Assembly: GCA_046734315.1 (NCBI GenBank) | Contig: JBKPQY010000238.1 | Coordinates: 1 to 18,217 of the forward strand | Reading direction: 5' to 3' | Source: DASXRA01 sp046734315 | GTDB taxonomy: Bacteria > Actinomycetota > Actinomycetes > Mycobacteriales > Jatrophihabitantaceae | Length of the DNA stretch: 18,217 nucleotides | Shown here: piece after piece, positions 1 through 6,562 of the stretch | How positions within the stretch are numbered: the first letter of the stretch is position 1 | Layout of the letters: the number at the start of each line of letters is the position of its first letter | Translations under genes and position numbers: made by a program | Notes under the pieces: model-generated | Told to the model about the DNA's origin: nothing | What the model saw: the letters and a program-made list of their open reading frames with translations, nothing else | Databases searched by the model: none

Positions 1-676
1 GGCGGATTCCGGCCGGTACCCGGGGGCGTTGCGGGGTGAGCCGGAACGCGGAGCGGTCGAGCACCGGTTCGGGCATCCAGTACGCGCCGGCCAGGGCCAC
101 GGCGAGCAGCACGAGGACCACCACGTAGGGAAGCGTGCGCGGTGCCACGCCGGCCTGCACCAGCGCTGAGGAGACCAGCGAGCCCAGGCCGAGGCCGGTG
201 GCGCTTGCTACGCCGTTCGTCAAGCCGACGCTCACCGGGTCGCGGCGGGCGTGCAGGTCCAGCAATGCCGCGCTGGCCGTGCTGATCGCCGCCCCGGTGG
301 CGATGCCCTGCACGCCGCGGGCCACAAACAGCCACGGCGTGGCGTCGGCGGCGATGTAGAGCACCGACGACACCATGAGCGTGGCGAGCGACACCAGCAG
401 TACCGGCCGGCGTCCGACCTGGTCGGAGACGCGGCCGGCCAGCAGGAGCGCGGCCAGCACGCCGAAGGCGTAGGTGGCGAAGATCAGCGTCAGGGTCAGC
501 GGTGAGAAGTGCCACCGCGCGGCGTAGGAGCGGTACAGCGGCGACGGCACGACGGACGCGAACAGGCACAGCCCGATGACCGCGGCCGCATGCATATAGG
601 CGATGCCGTGCGGCAACGTGCGGCGCTTCGTCCGGACGAGTTCAGACGGGCGGGTCAGCAGCGACTGCTCGGCCAT
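1..676 (-). CDS. MFS efflux transporter, N-terminal part (runs off the left edge)
   Basis: The minus-strand frame opens at the ATG at 676-674 and stays open to base 1, giving about 225 residues without a stop, so the C-terminal half is outside the window. After a short cytoplasmic leader it shows alternating hydrophobic helices. The loop between the second and third has GRVSDQVGRRPVL, the MFS motif A that gates the transport cycle. A later segment, RGVQGIATGAAIS, matches the motif region of helix 4 in drug-proton antiporters. An AAGGGAAGGG Shine-Dalgarno sits just upstream. It is divergent from an HxlR regulator and its promoter is overlapped by a palindrome, so I infer an inducible exporter of a small toxic compound. 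The substrate cannot be read from the sequence. Confidence 0.9.
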   Translation of the reverse strand, partial: MAEQSLLTRPSELVRTKRRTLPHGIAYMHAAAVIGLCLFASVVPSPLYRSYAARWHFSPLTLTLIFATYAFGVLAALLLAGRVSDQVGRRPVLLVSLATLMVSSVLYIAADATPWLFVARGVQGIATGAAISTASAALLDLHARRDPVSVGLTNGVASATGLGLGSLVSSALVQAGVAPRTLPYVVVLVLLAVALAGAYWMPEPVLDRSAFRLTPQRPRVPAGIR

Positions 677-692
677 CAGCCCTTCCCTTGTG

Positions 693-707
693 GTTCGGTG
701 AACGAAC
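693..707. promoter_or_regulatory. Operator copy 2 (imperfect GTTCGGT palindrome)
   Basis: GTTCGGTGAACGAAC is an inverted repeat with 6 of 7 arm positions matching around a central base. It is a second copy of the perfect palindrome 37 bp away (centre to centre). It lies in the presumed 5' leader of the MFS gene, just upstream of its Shine-Dalgarno. I infer that the neighbouring HxlR dimer binds it. Confidence 0.6.
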
Positions 708-722
708 TCTCGATCTGTTGAG

Positions 723-750
723 CATATAGGTTCGGTCACCGAACTGGCAA
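723..750 (-). promoter_or_regulatory. Predicted sigma-70-type promoter of the MFS gene
   Basis: Read on the minus strand, TTGCCA at 750-745 is a -35 and TATATG at 728-723 a -10, separated by 16 bp. The whole perfect operator occupies that spacer. Transcription would start near 716, leaving a leader of about 40 nt that contains operator copy 2. Confidence 0.55.
730..744. promoter_or_regulatory. Operator copy 1 (perfect GTTCGGT palindrome)
   Basis: GTTCGGTCACCGAAC has 7-base arms that are exact reverse complements around one central base. It fills the spacer of the predicted MFS promoter and lies just upstream of the -10 of the regulator gene. A dimer bound here would block both promoters. HxlR/DUF24 proteins bind short palindromes of this kind next to their own genes, so the assignment is inference from position and symmetry. 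Confidence 0.7.
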
Positions 751-754
751 GTGG

Positions 755-760
755 CATACT
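755..760 (+). promoter_or_regulatory. Predicted -10 element giving a leaderless hxlR-type mRNA
   Basis: CATACT ends 6 bases before the ATG at 767, so initiation 7 bases downstream would start at or next to the A of the start codon. No purine-rich Shine-Dalgarno precedes that ATG. This is the arrangement expected of a leaderless actinobacterial transcript. Confidence 0.5.
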
Positions 761-766
761 GGTCCC

Positions 767-1309
767 ATGGCACTTCCCCGTGAATATCTCGATCAAGAAT
801 GCGGGCTGGCCCGGTCGTTGGAGATCGTCGGCGAGCGGTGGACGTTGCTGATCATCCGTGACGCGTTCTACGGCGTGCGCCGGTTCAGCGACTTCCGCGA
901 CCACCTCGGCATTCCCCGCGCGGTGCTCACCGAGCGGCTGAACTTCCTCGTCGAGCACGGCATCCTCAAACGCGACGCGGCGGCGAGCGGCCGCGACGAG
1001 TACATCCTCACCGACAAGGGCGAACGCCTCTGGCCGGGCATCTGGTCGCTGATGGCCTGGGGCAACGAGTTCTACATGCCCGAGCGGCGGCGCCGACCGT
1101 TCACGCACACCGGCTGCGGGGGCATTGTGGGCGCCGACGGCACATGCCAAGCGTGCGGCGCGAGACCCGGACCGGACGATCTCACGATCCACCCCCAGCC
1201 AGCACGACCCCGGACCGTGAAGACCGATCCGGCCAGCCGGGCGCTAAAGAACGCCCGTCCGCTGCTTACCCCGATCCAGGAGGCATCGCCCGCTCAGCCG
1301 ACGCGGTAG
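767..1309 (+). CDS. HxlR-family winged-helix regulator with a C-terminal zinc-ribbon-like motif
   Basis: This 180-residue protein has the HxlR/DUF24 winged helix in residues about 8-105. The family hallmarks are a near-N-terminal cysteine (C12, in DQECGLARSLEIVGERW), RDAFYGVRRFSDF, the recognition region PRAVLTERLNFLVEHGIL, and a wing ending in YILTDKGERLWP. The equivalent N-terminal cysteine is redox- or electrophile-sensing in characterised members. Residues 114-130 add H-x2-C-x9-C-x2-C, a probable zinc ribbon seen in some actinobacterial members. The last 40 residues are a proline- and arginine-rich tail of no clear fold. It is divergent from the MFS gene, with two palindromes between them, so the likely role is an autoregulated repressor relieved by a reactive compound. 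The ATG at 767 is chosen because the family N-terminus starts there, although there is no Shine-Dalgarno. Confidence 0.9.
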   Translation: MALPREYLDQECGLARSLEIVGERWTLLIIRDAFYGVRRFSDFRDHLGIPRAVLTERLNFLVEHGILKRDAAASGRDEYILTDKGERLWPGIWSLMAWGNEFYMPERRRRPFTHTGCGGIVGADGTCQACGARPGPDDLTIHPQPARPRTVKTDPASRALKNARPLLTPIQEASPAQPTR

Positions 1310-1391
1310 ACGGGGCACCCACCGATCGCTCAACCTGAGGCCCCGTGAGACGGCCGAGGGTTCACGCTCAACCGACCAAGGAGTCATAGGC

Positions 1392-1718
1392 ATGGAGTAT
1401 CTGGTGACGATGACGACCCGGGTCCCGGACGGGACGCCGGACGAGACCGTGCAGGACGTACGAGCCCGTGAGGCCGTCCGTGCGGGTGAACTGGCGGCGC
1501 AAGGACACCTGCTTCGCCTGTGGCGTCCGCCGCTGCAACCGGGCGAATGGCGAACGCTCGGCCTGTTCGCCGCCGACAACGAGGACGAGCTCGAGCGGGT
1601 CCTCGCCTCGATGCCGCTACGTGTCTGGCGAACAGACCAGGTCACGCCGTTGTCGAACCACCCGAACGACCCGGCCCCGGGGCGCGATCGCCCGAACGCA
1701 CAACAGACGCTGAGCTAG
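1392..1718 (+). CDS. Muconolactone delta-isomerase family protein, copy 1
   Basis: This small protein of 108 residues begins MEYLVTMTTRVPDG and carries the family landmarks: an AREAVRAGELAAQGHLLRLW helix-strand unit, a DNEDELERVLASMPL segment and a QVTPLSNHPND end. Muconolactone isomerase (CatC) of the beta-ketoadipate pathway has this ferredoxin-like fold and is about 90-97 residues, so the last ten residues here are extra. An AAGGAG Shine-Dalgarno at 1378-1383 supports the start. No other catechol-branch gene (catA, catB, pcaD) is present, so a true muconolactone substrate is uncertain; many actinobacterial members have no known substrate. It is followed after 8 bp by a paralogue and probably shares its transcript. 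Confidence 0.82.
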   Translation: MEYLVTMTTRVPDGTPDETVQDVRAREAVRAGELAAQGHLLRLWRPPLQPGEWRTLGLFAADNEDELERVLASMPLRVWRTDQVTPLSNHPNDPAPGRDRPNAQQTLS

Positions 1719-1724
1719 GGGAAG
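1717..1724 (+). promoter_or_regulatory. Ribosome binding site that decides the GTG start of isomerase copy 2
   Basis: AGGGGAAG ends two bases before the GTG at 1727 and overlaps the stop codon of copy 1. It supports the GTG start over any upstream in-frame codon, and suggests translational coupling of the pair. Confidence 0.6.
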
Positions 1725-1726
1725 CC

Positions 1727-2020
1727 GTGGAGTTCCTGACCGCCTTCACGGTGACCGTTCCCGACGGCGCCGCCGACGAAGTCGTCCACGCCCTGACGAC
1801 GCGCGAAGCACAACGCGCGTATCAACTCGCCCAGGAGGGCAAGCTCGTGCGGCTCTGGGCGCTGCCCGCCGAGCCCGGCACGTCCCGGGCGCTCGGACTG
1901 TGGCGAGCCCAAAACCTGGCTGAGCTGCAGGCGATCCTTGCATCGCTGCCTCTGGACCCGTGGATGACCACCCAAACGACTCCGCTCACCGAGCGCCCCA
2001 ACGACCCCGTCGCAAATTAA
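1727..2020 (+). CDS. Muconolactone delta-isomerase family protein, copy 2
   Basis: Starting at GTG 1727, this encodes 97 residues beginning (M)EFLTAFTVTVPDG. By my own ungapped pairing with copy 1, about half of the positions are identical, including the REA-RA-LA-G-L-RLW unit, LASLPL and TPL-PNDP. The frame is open further upstream, but that extension would overlap copy 1 in another frame and has no family similarity. The length matches CatC-type proteins. The two genes look like a tandem duplication that has diverged. They could form a hetero-oligomer, since the family assembles as multi-subunit rings, or act on related substrates. The function is not known from this sequence. Confidence 0.8.
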   Translation: MEFLTAFTVTVPDGAADEVVHALTTREAQRAYQLAQEGKLVRLWALPAEPGTSRALGLWRAQNLAELQAILASLPLDPWMTTQTTPLTERPNDPVAN

Positions 2021-2160
2021 TAACCTTCTTTGGGCGATGCCGACCAGCCTCGCGCGCGCAAAGCTCGGCACATAGAGCGGTATGCCGGCCTGCGGTCGGA
2101 CAATGGATCGGCTCGGCCAAAACCTCCGGCGACCCGCCATCAGATCAGGCGGTGAAGATC

Positions 2161-4035
2161 ATGAATACCTATCCCAACATTAGCGACCATGGCCTGATCG
2201 GCGACCTGCAAACCGCAGCCCTGGTGACAACCGACGGGACCCTGGACTGGTTCTGCTGTCCCCGGTTCGACTCGCCCAGCGTTTTCGCCTCCCTGCTCGA
2301 TGCCGAGCGCGGTGGCTTCTACCGGATCGCGCCAGACCGCTCCGATTACGTGAGCAAACAGCTGTACCTGCCGGATAGCGCGATCCTGGTCACGCGATTC
2401 ATGACCCCGGACGGGGTCGGCGAGGTGCACGACTTCATGCCGGTGATAGAAGGGGCGGCGACCGACCGGCACCGGCTGGTCCGCAACATCCGGGTGGTCC
2501 GCGGCGTCATGCGGTTCGCCATCGAGATCCAGCCGCGCTTCGACTACGCCCGCAAGCCGCACAAGCTGGACATCACGGAGCACGGCCTGATGTTCGTCTC
2601 CGAGGGTATGGAACTGACCGCGCACGCTATCGCGCCCGAGGGAGTGTCGCTCGAGAGCGCGGGAATCACGCTGGAGCATGTTGGCGACGGGGTGCGGTGG
2701 ACGCGCACCCTGCGCGAAGGCGAGATCGGCGGCGTCGTGCTGGAGTCGATGGGCGGCACGCCGCGGCGGGTCTCGCCCGAAGAAGCCCAGCAACTTGCCG
2801 ATGACACCGCGCGGTTTTGGCGGTCGTGGCTGCGCCGGTCCACCTACACCGGCCGATGGCGAGAAATGGTCAACCGTTCGGCCATGGCGCTCAAGCTGAT
2901 GACCTACGCACCCACCGGCGCGGTGGTCGCAGCGCCGACCACCGGGCTGCCCGAGCAGGCCGGCGGAGAGCGCAACTGGGATTACCGGTACACCTGGGTC
3001 CGGGACGGCTCCTTCTCCATCTATGCGCTCCTGGGCCTGGGGTACGTCGAGGAGGCGACCGCGTTCGCCGGCTGGCTGCGCGACCGCGTCGCCGAGCAGG
3101 CCGGTGACGGATCAGGCCCGCTGAAGATCATGTATCGGATTGACGGCACGTCGGACCTGGTCGAGGAGACTCTGGACCACTTCGACGGCTGGCGTGGCTC
3201 CCGTCCGGTGCGTATCGGCAACGGTGCCGCGGACCAGCTGCAGCTCGACATCTATGGCGAAGCGATGGACTCGATTTACCTGGCCGACTCTCGCGGGATC
3301 CAGATCGCTCACCAGGGATGGGCTGAGCTGAGCAGCATCATCGACTGGCTGTGCGAGCACTGGGACCAGCCCGACGAGGGAATCTGGGAGACCCGTGGCG
3401 GCCGCCGCAACTTCACCTACGGCCGTTTCCAGATTTGGGTGGCCCTGGACCGGGCGATCCGGCTGGCGCAGCGCCGCGCCCGCCCGGCCAACCTTGCCCG
3501 GTGGACCGACGTGCGCGACCAGGTCTACGACCAGATCCTGACCCGCGGCTGGAATCCCAAGGTCGGCGCGTTCACCCAGCACTACGACACCGAGGTACTC
3601 GACTCCTCGCTGCTTATGATGCCGCTGCAGGGCTTCATCGCGCCCCGTGACCCGATGTGGCTGTCCACGCTGCGGGCTATGGACCGCGAGCTGGTTTCCG
3701 ACAGCCTCGTCTACCGGTACAACCCGGCCGCATCGCCCGACGGGCTGAGAGGCGACGAGGGCACCTTCTCGCTGTGCACGTTCTGGTATGTCGACGCCCT
3801 GGCCCGCGCCGGGCGGCTCGAGGAGGCCACGCTGGTGTTCGAGAAGATGTTCACCTACGCAAACCATCTCGGTCTGTACTCCGAGGAGATCGACGCCACC
3901 GGCGGACAGCTGGGCAACTTCCCGCAGGCCTTCAGCCACCTGTCCCTGATCAGCGCCGCGGTGAACCTCAACACGCAGCTCGACCGGGGCAAGGACACCG
4001 TCTCGCCGGCAGCGCCGGCGGTTGGGCGGACCTAG
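2161..4035 (+). CDS. GH15 family glycosidase (trehalase/glucoamylase-like), cytosolic
   Basis: The predicted protein is 624 residues with no signal peptide. It begins at the typical GH15 N-terminus (SDHGLIGDLQTAALVTTDG, then LDWFCCPRFDSPSVFASLL), which forms the beta-sandwich domain. The (alpha/alpha)6 catalytic barrel follows, with NWDYRYTWVRDGSFS from residue 272, the candidate general acid E410 in GIWETRG, and the candidate base E575 or E576 in LYSEEID, before QLGNFPQAFSH. These are family landmarks shared with mycobacterial GH15 trehalases, which hydrolyse trehalose to glucose, so a role in trehalose or alpha-glucan turnover is likely. The ATG at 2161 has only a weak GGTGAAG upstream. An in-frame GTG at 2152 is an equal alternative. 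A longer open frame back to 1960 overlaps the isomerase gene and is rejected. It ends convergently with the HtrA gene. Confidence 0.9.
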   Translation: MNTYPNISDHGLIGDLQTAALVTTDGTLDWFCCPRFDSPSVFASLLDAERGGFYRIAPDRSDYVSKQLYLPDSAILVTRFMTPDGVGEVHDFMPVIEGAATDRHRLVRNIRVVRGVMRFAIEIQPRFDYARKPHKLDITEHGLMFVSEGMELTAHAIAPEGVSLESAGITLEHVGDGVRWTRTLREGEIGGVVLESMGGTPRRVSPEEAQQLADDTARFWRSWLRRSTYTGRWREMVNRSAMALKLMTYAPTGAVVAAPTTGLPEQAGGERNWDYRYTWVRDGSFSIYALLGLGYVEEATAFAGWLRDRVAEQAGDGSGPLKIMYRIDGTSDLVEETLDHFDGWRGSRPVRIGNGAADQLQLDIYGEAMDSIYLADSRGIQIAHQGWAELSSIIDWLCEHWDQPDEGIWETRGGRRNFTYGRFQIWVALDRAIRLAQRRARPANLARWTDVRDQVYDQILTRGWNPKVGAFTQHYDTEVLDSSLLMMPLQGFIAPRDPMWLSTLRAMDRELVSDSLVYRYNPAASPDGLRGDEGTFSLCTFWYVDALARAGRLEEATLVFEKMFTYANHLGLYSEEIDATGGQLGNFPQAFSHLSLISAAVNLNTQLDRGKDTVSPAAPAVGRT

Positions 4036-4101
4036 CAGCTAGGTGCCGGATGACGTCGCCCTCGCGGTTGCGAAGGCCTGCTACGGCTGAACGGAGTCGG
4101 A

Positions 4102-5523
4102 TCAGTCGGCCGGCCCGGTGGCCACGGTGACCGACGCGCTGTGCGACTGCCCGGAGGTGTCCGTCCAGGTGATGGTCACCTTCGTGCCCGGCTTGTCCTT
4201 GGCGAGTGCGCTGTGTAGATCGTTGGCCGAGCTCACTGCCGTTCCGTTCACCGCGGTGATGACGTCGCCCGCGGCAAGCCCCGCCGCGGCCGCCGGCGAG
4301 CCGTCGACCACCGACCCGATCTGCGCACCCGCGACACTCGACGCCGAGTTGCCGAAGCCGTTCGCGGACGAGTCGGCGATCGAGACGCCCAGGAAGCCCG
4401 GGTAGCCCTGGTGGATCGTGCTGTTGTGCACACCGGACTCGATGTCGTGGGCGATATTCAGCGCCTTGTCAATCGGGATCGAGTAGGCCTGGGACGCGGT
4501 CGATGACTGGGACGCTGCCTCGGCGGCGGTGTCCATGCCGACGACCTCGCCATTGGAGTTGTACAGCGGCCCACCCGAGTCACCGGCCTGGATCGGGGCG
4601 TTCGACTCGATCATCCCGGTCAGCTGCTCGGCGTTCTGGCCGTTGTCGTCCGTGGCGGTCAGTGACTGATTGAGCGCCTCGACAGTGCCCGAAGCCTGTG
4701 TGAGCGTTCCGGTGCCGCCGGCGTTGCCCACGCCGGTCACCGCGTCGCCTACCGACACCTTGGACGAGTCGCCCAGCTTCGCGGTTTGCAGGCCGGAGGC
4801 GTTGTGCAACTGGATCACCGCAACGTCGTCGGTCGGGTCCGTACCGACCACCGTGGCGGTGTAGGTCTTTCCCGTCGAGGCGACAGTCACCGAGATGCTG
4901 GTGGCCCCGTCCACGACGTGGTTGTTCGTGAGCACTTCGCCGCTGGAGTTCAGGATCATGCCGGTTCCGGCAGCCTGGGCGCCCTGGTACTTCAGGACCG
5001 TGTTCACGTTGACGATGCCCACCTGCTCAGCAGCGGTCGCGGCCGTGCCGCTGCTACCGGATGAACCGCCGCCGAAGGGATTCCCGCCACTCCCCCCGAA
5101 CGGGTTGCTGCCGCTTCCGCCGAAGGGATTGCCGCCGAGCCCGCCGAACGGGTCGCCGCTACCCCCGAACGGGTTGCCGCCGAGCCCTCCGAACGGGTCG
5201 CTTCCTCCGAACGGGTCTGAGGCTCCGGAACCGTTCGACCCCGAGCCGTTGGATCCTGATGCGCCGGATCCCGATCCGGTCGATCCCTGGTTGGAGGTCG
5301 CGGGCAGTGTCTGAGCCCGCACCCCGGTTCCCGAAATGGTCTTCGACTGTGAGGTGAGCTCCACCCCGACGGCGATGCCGGCCGCCGACAGTGCACCGAC
5401 CACCCCGGCCGCGACAAGCACCTTGCGCTTGTTGCGCTTCGGCCGGGGTGGTTCCGGCGGCTGCGGGTACTGCAGCGGCAGCCATGGCTGCAACGGCTGG
5501 TCGAACTCGGTCGGCTCGGACAT
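4102..5523 (-). CDS. Membrane-anchored HtrA/DegP-like serine protease with PDZ domain
   Basis: This 473-residue S1C protease opens with a proline-rich cytoplasmic segment, a basic KRNKRK patch and one transmembrane helix (about 35-56), so the rest faces outside. A glycine/serine linker with seven PFGG units follows (about 75-160). The trypsin-like domain shows the triad H202 in TNNHVVDG, D233 in DPTDDVAVIQL and S316 in GDSGGPL. A C-terminal PDZ domain (about 375-468) includes GFLGV, GSPAAAAGLAAGDVI and GTKVTITW. Such proteins degrade or chaperone misfolded envelope proteins under stress. The start is supported by AAGGAG, and a hairpin lies just upstream of it in the leader. Convergent with the GH15 gene. 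Confidence 0.94.
   Translation of the reverse strand: MSEPTEFDQPLQPWLPLQYPQPPEPPRPKRNKRKVLVAAGVVGALSAAGIAVGVELTSQSKTISGTGVRAQTLPATSNQGSTGSGSGASGSNGSGSNGSGASDPFGGSDPFGGLGGNPFGGSGDPFGGLGGNPFGGSGSNPFGGSGGNPFGGGSSGSSGTAATAAEQVGIVNVNTVLKYQGAQAAGTGMILNSSGEVLTNNHVVDGATSISVTVASTGKTYTATVVGTDPTDDVAVIQLHNASGLQTAKLGDSSKVSVGDAVTGVGNAGGTGTLTQASGTVEALNQSLTATDDNGQNAEQLTGMIESNAPIQAGDSGGPLYNSNGEVVGMDTAAEAASQSSTASQAYSIPIDKALNIAHDIESGVHNSTIHQGYPGFLGVSIADSSANGFGNSASSVAGAQIGSVVDGSPAAAAGLAAGDVITAVNGTAVSSANDLHSALAKDKPGTKVTITWTDTSGQSHSASVTVATGPAD
5068..5217 (-). repeat. Degenerate tandem repeat coding (D/N)PFGG units in the protease linker
   Basis: Seven (D/N)PFGG units spaced 6-8 residues apart occupy residues 103-152 of the HtrA-like protein. 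The DNA is a run of related CCGCCGAACGGG-type units on the plus strand. It encodes a flexible spacer between membrane anchor and protease domain, and is the sort of tract that changes length by slippage. Confidence 0.8.
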
Positions 5524-5540
5524 CTCTCTCCTTCACACAG

Positions 5541-5558
5541 CGACGGCTCTGGCCGTCG
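5541..5558 (-). promoter_or_regulatory. Hairpin in the 5' leader of the protease gene
   Basis: CGACGGC and GCCGTCG form a perfect 7-bp stem around a 4-base loop. It lies 17 bases upstream of the protease start codon and next to the AAGGAG. It could affect translation or transcript stability; no regulator is evident. Confidence 0.5.
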
Positions 5559-5931
5559 GTATTCAAGGAATCGCGGAGACCCGAACCAACGCTGAGGATT
5601 CCCAATGTGTCCGCTGAGAATGACTCGCCGTCGACGACGGCGCTCCCACGCGGGATCGGGCGCACCGGCTACGGTCCGGCGATGCTCCCCGGACCCCTCC
5701 CACGGCCGCGCTCACAGGGGTGACGGCTGCATCTGCCAGCCCCGCCTCGGCGGACCTGTTCGATCTGCTCTTCCAGCAAAATGTAACGGCTCAACGGGAT
5801 CGGCTCGAATGCGATAGCTGGCGCCGATCAGATCCTTGCATTTAACCGCGCGTGAGGCTCGCAATTTCCTCCAAGCCATTACATCGTCGGCTTCCAGCGG
5901 ACCCACAGCGCTCGTGCTGACTATGAGGCCA

Positions 5932-5974
5932 GCGGCCCCCGATGGTGAAAGCCACCAAACCCATCGGGGGCTGC
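5932..5974. repeat. Long inverted repeat (14-bp stem, 15-base loop)
   Basis: GCCCCCGATGG at 5935-5945 pairs perfectly with CCATCGGGGGC at 5961-5971. The stem extends outward by a G-U and two Watson-Crick pairs (5932-5934 with 5972-5974). There is no T-run, so it is not a classic intrinsic terminator. It lies 158 bases upstream of the HesB-like start and about 410 bases upstream of the protease start. Confidence 0.75.
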
Positions 5975-6132
5975 GATCCACATACCGCCGCCTGGCCCCA
6001 ATCCGAACGGGGCGTGTGAAACGTCGGATCCGGGCGACGGCGCGCTTTTCTACGCACGGCGATTCGAGGACCGAACAACCCGGCGCGAAACTCGTCCGCC
6101 GCGCGCCAAGTGATACCCGAGGAGGAATTGGC

Positions 6133-6438
6133 ATGCTGATCGTGACCGACTTCGCTGCGGCAGCGATTCGTCATCTCCTTGACGGGTGCAGCGCTCCTGA
6201 CGACGCGGGACTGCGCATCGCGCGCGCTTCTTCCGCAGTTCCGCTGAAGGCCCGTCTCGCGCGGGCGCCGGAGCCCGAGGACACGGTCGTAATTGCAGCC
6301 GACGGCGCTCGCGTCTTCCTGGACAGAGCGGCGGTCAATCTTCTCGGCGACAAGATTCTCGATGCCTCTATAGGCGTGCACGGACGAGTCATGTTCTTCC
6401 CCGCTGACGCACGCCAGCCCGCCGAACCGGGGCGCTGA
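6133..6438 (+). CDS. Small HesB/IscA-fold-like protein lacking the cluster-binding cysteines
   Basis: This 101-residue product is preceded by a strong GAGGAGGA at 6119-6126. Its plan follows the HesB/IscA (Fe-S biogenesis) fold: an N-terminal LIVTDFAAAAIRHLLD, then DDAGLRIA, then PEDTVVIAADGARVFLDRAAVNLLGDKILDASI, and a final GRVMFF strand. Classical A-type carriers bind Fe or clusters with one central cysteine and a C-terminal CxC. None of these is present; the only cysteine is C19. A cysteine-less actinobacterial branch of this family exists, but its function is not known to me. Assignment rests on motif order, so an unrelated small alpha/beta protein is possible. Confidence 0.65.
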   Translation: MLIVTDFAAAAIRHLLDGCSAPDDAGLRIARASSAVPLKARLARAPEPEDTVVIAADGARVFLDRAAVNLLGDKILDASIGVHGRVMFFPADARQPAEPGR

Positions 6439-6513
6439 CAGAGCCGAGCGCGTTCCACCATCCACTTGCCCGGCGCTGCCTGCGGCGATCGATGGACTCC
6501 TGGACGAAAATGA

Positions 6514-6534
6514 CCGTGGCAGGCCTACCCACGG
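6514..6534. repeat. Small inverted repeat upstream of the membrane protein gene
   Basis: CCGTGG and CCACGG form 6-bp arms around a 9-base loop with AGGCCT in it. It sits between the HesB-like stop and the membrane-protein start, 29 bases before the latter. It may be an operator, a weak terminator-like stem, or chance in GC-rich DNA. Confidence 0.35.
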
Positions 6535-6562
6535 CGACCGCGGTCGATGACGTCGAGGACGG

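Larger units (their letters stand above)
5524..6132. other. Gene-poor gap between the htrA-like and hesB-like genes
   Basis: This 609-base stretch separates two divergent genes. I find no convincing protein gene in any frame: the open frames are short, unfamiliar and lack start signals. It contains the leader and promoter of the protease gene on the left, two inverted repeats listed separately, and on the right the promoter and AGGAGG region of the small HesB-like gene. A short plus-strand stretch around 5836-5950 reads weakly like the start of an integrase domain and may be a relic. I could not define a firm promoter for either gene. Confidence 0.6.

Noticed and set aside
1960..2160. N-terminal extension of the GH15 enzyme
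   Set aside because: It begins inside isomerase copy 2 and has no similarity to the GH15 N-terminus, which starts at about 2161.
3112..3939. 275-residue minus-strand open frame inside the GH15 gene
   Set aside because: Antisense shadow of a conserved catalytic domain; no recognisable protein.
4036..4101. Intrinsic terminator between the convergent GH15 and protease genes
   Set aside because: No GC stem followed by a T-run was found in the 66-base gap; termination may be Rho-dependent or use a weak stem.
5068..5217. Tandem repeat considered as a CRISPR-like array
   Set aside because: The units are short, in frame and encode the protease linker; there are no unique spacers.
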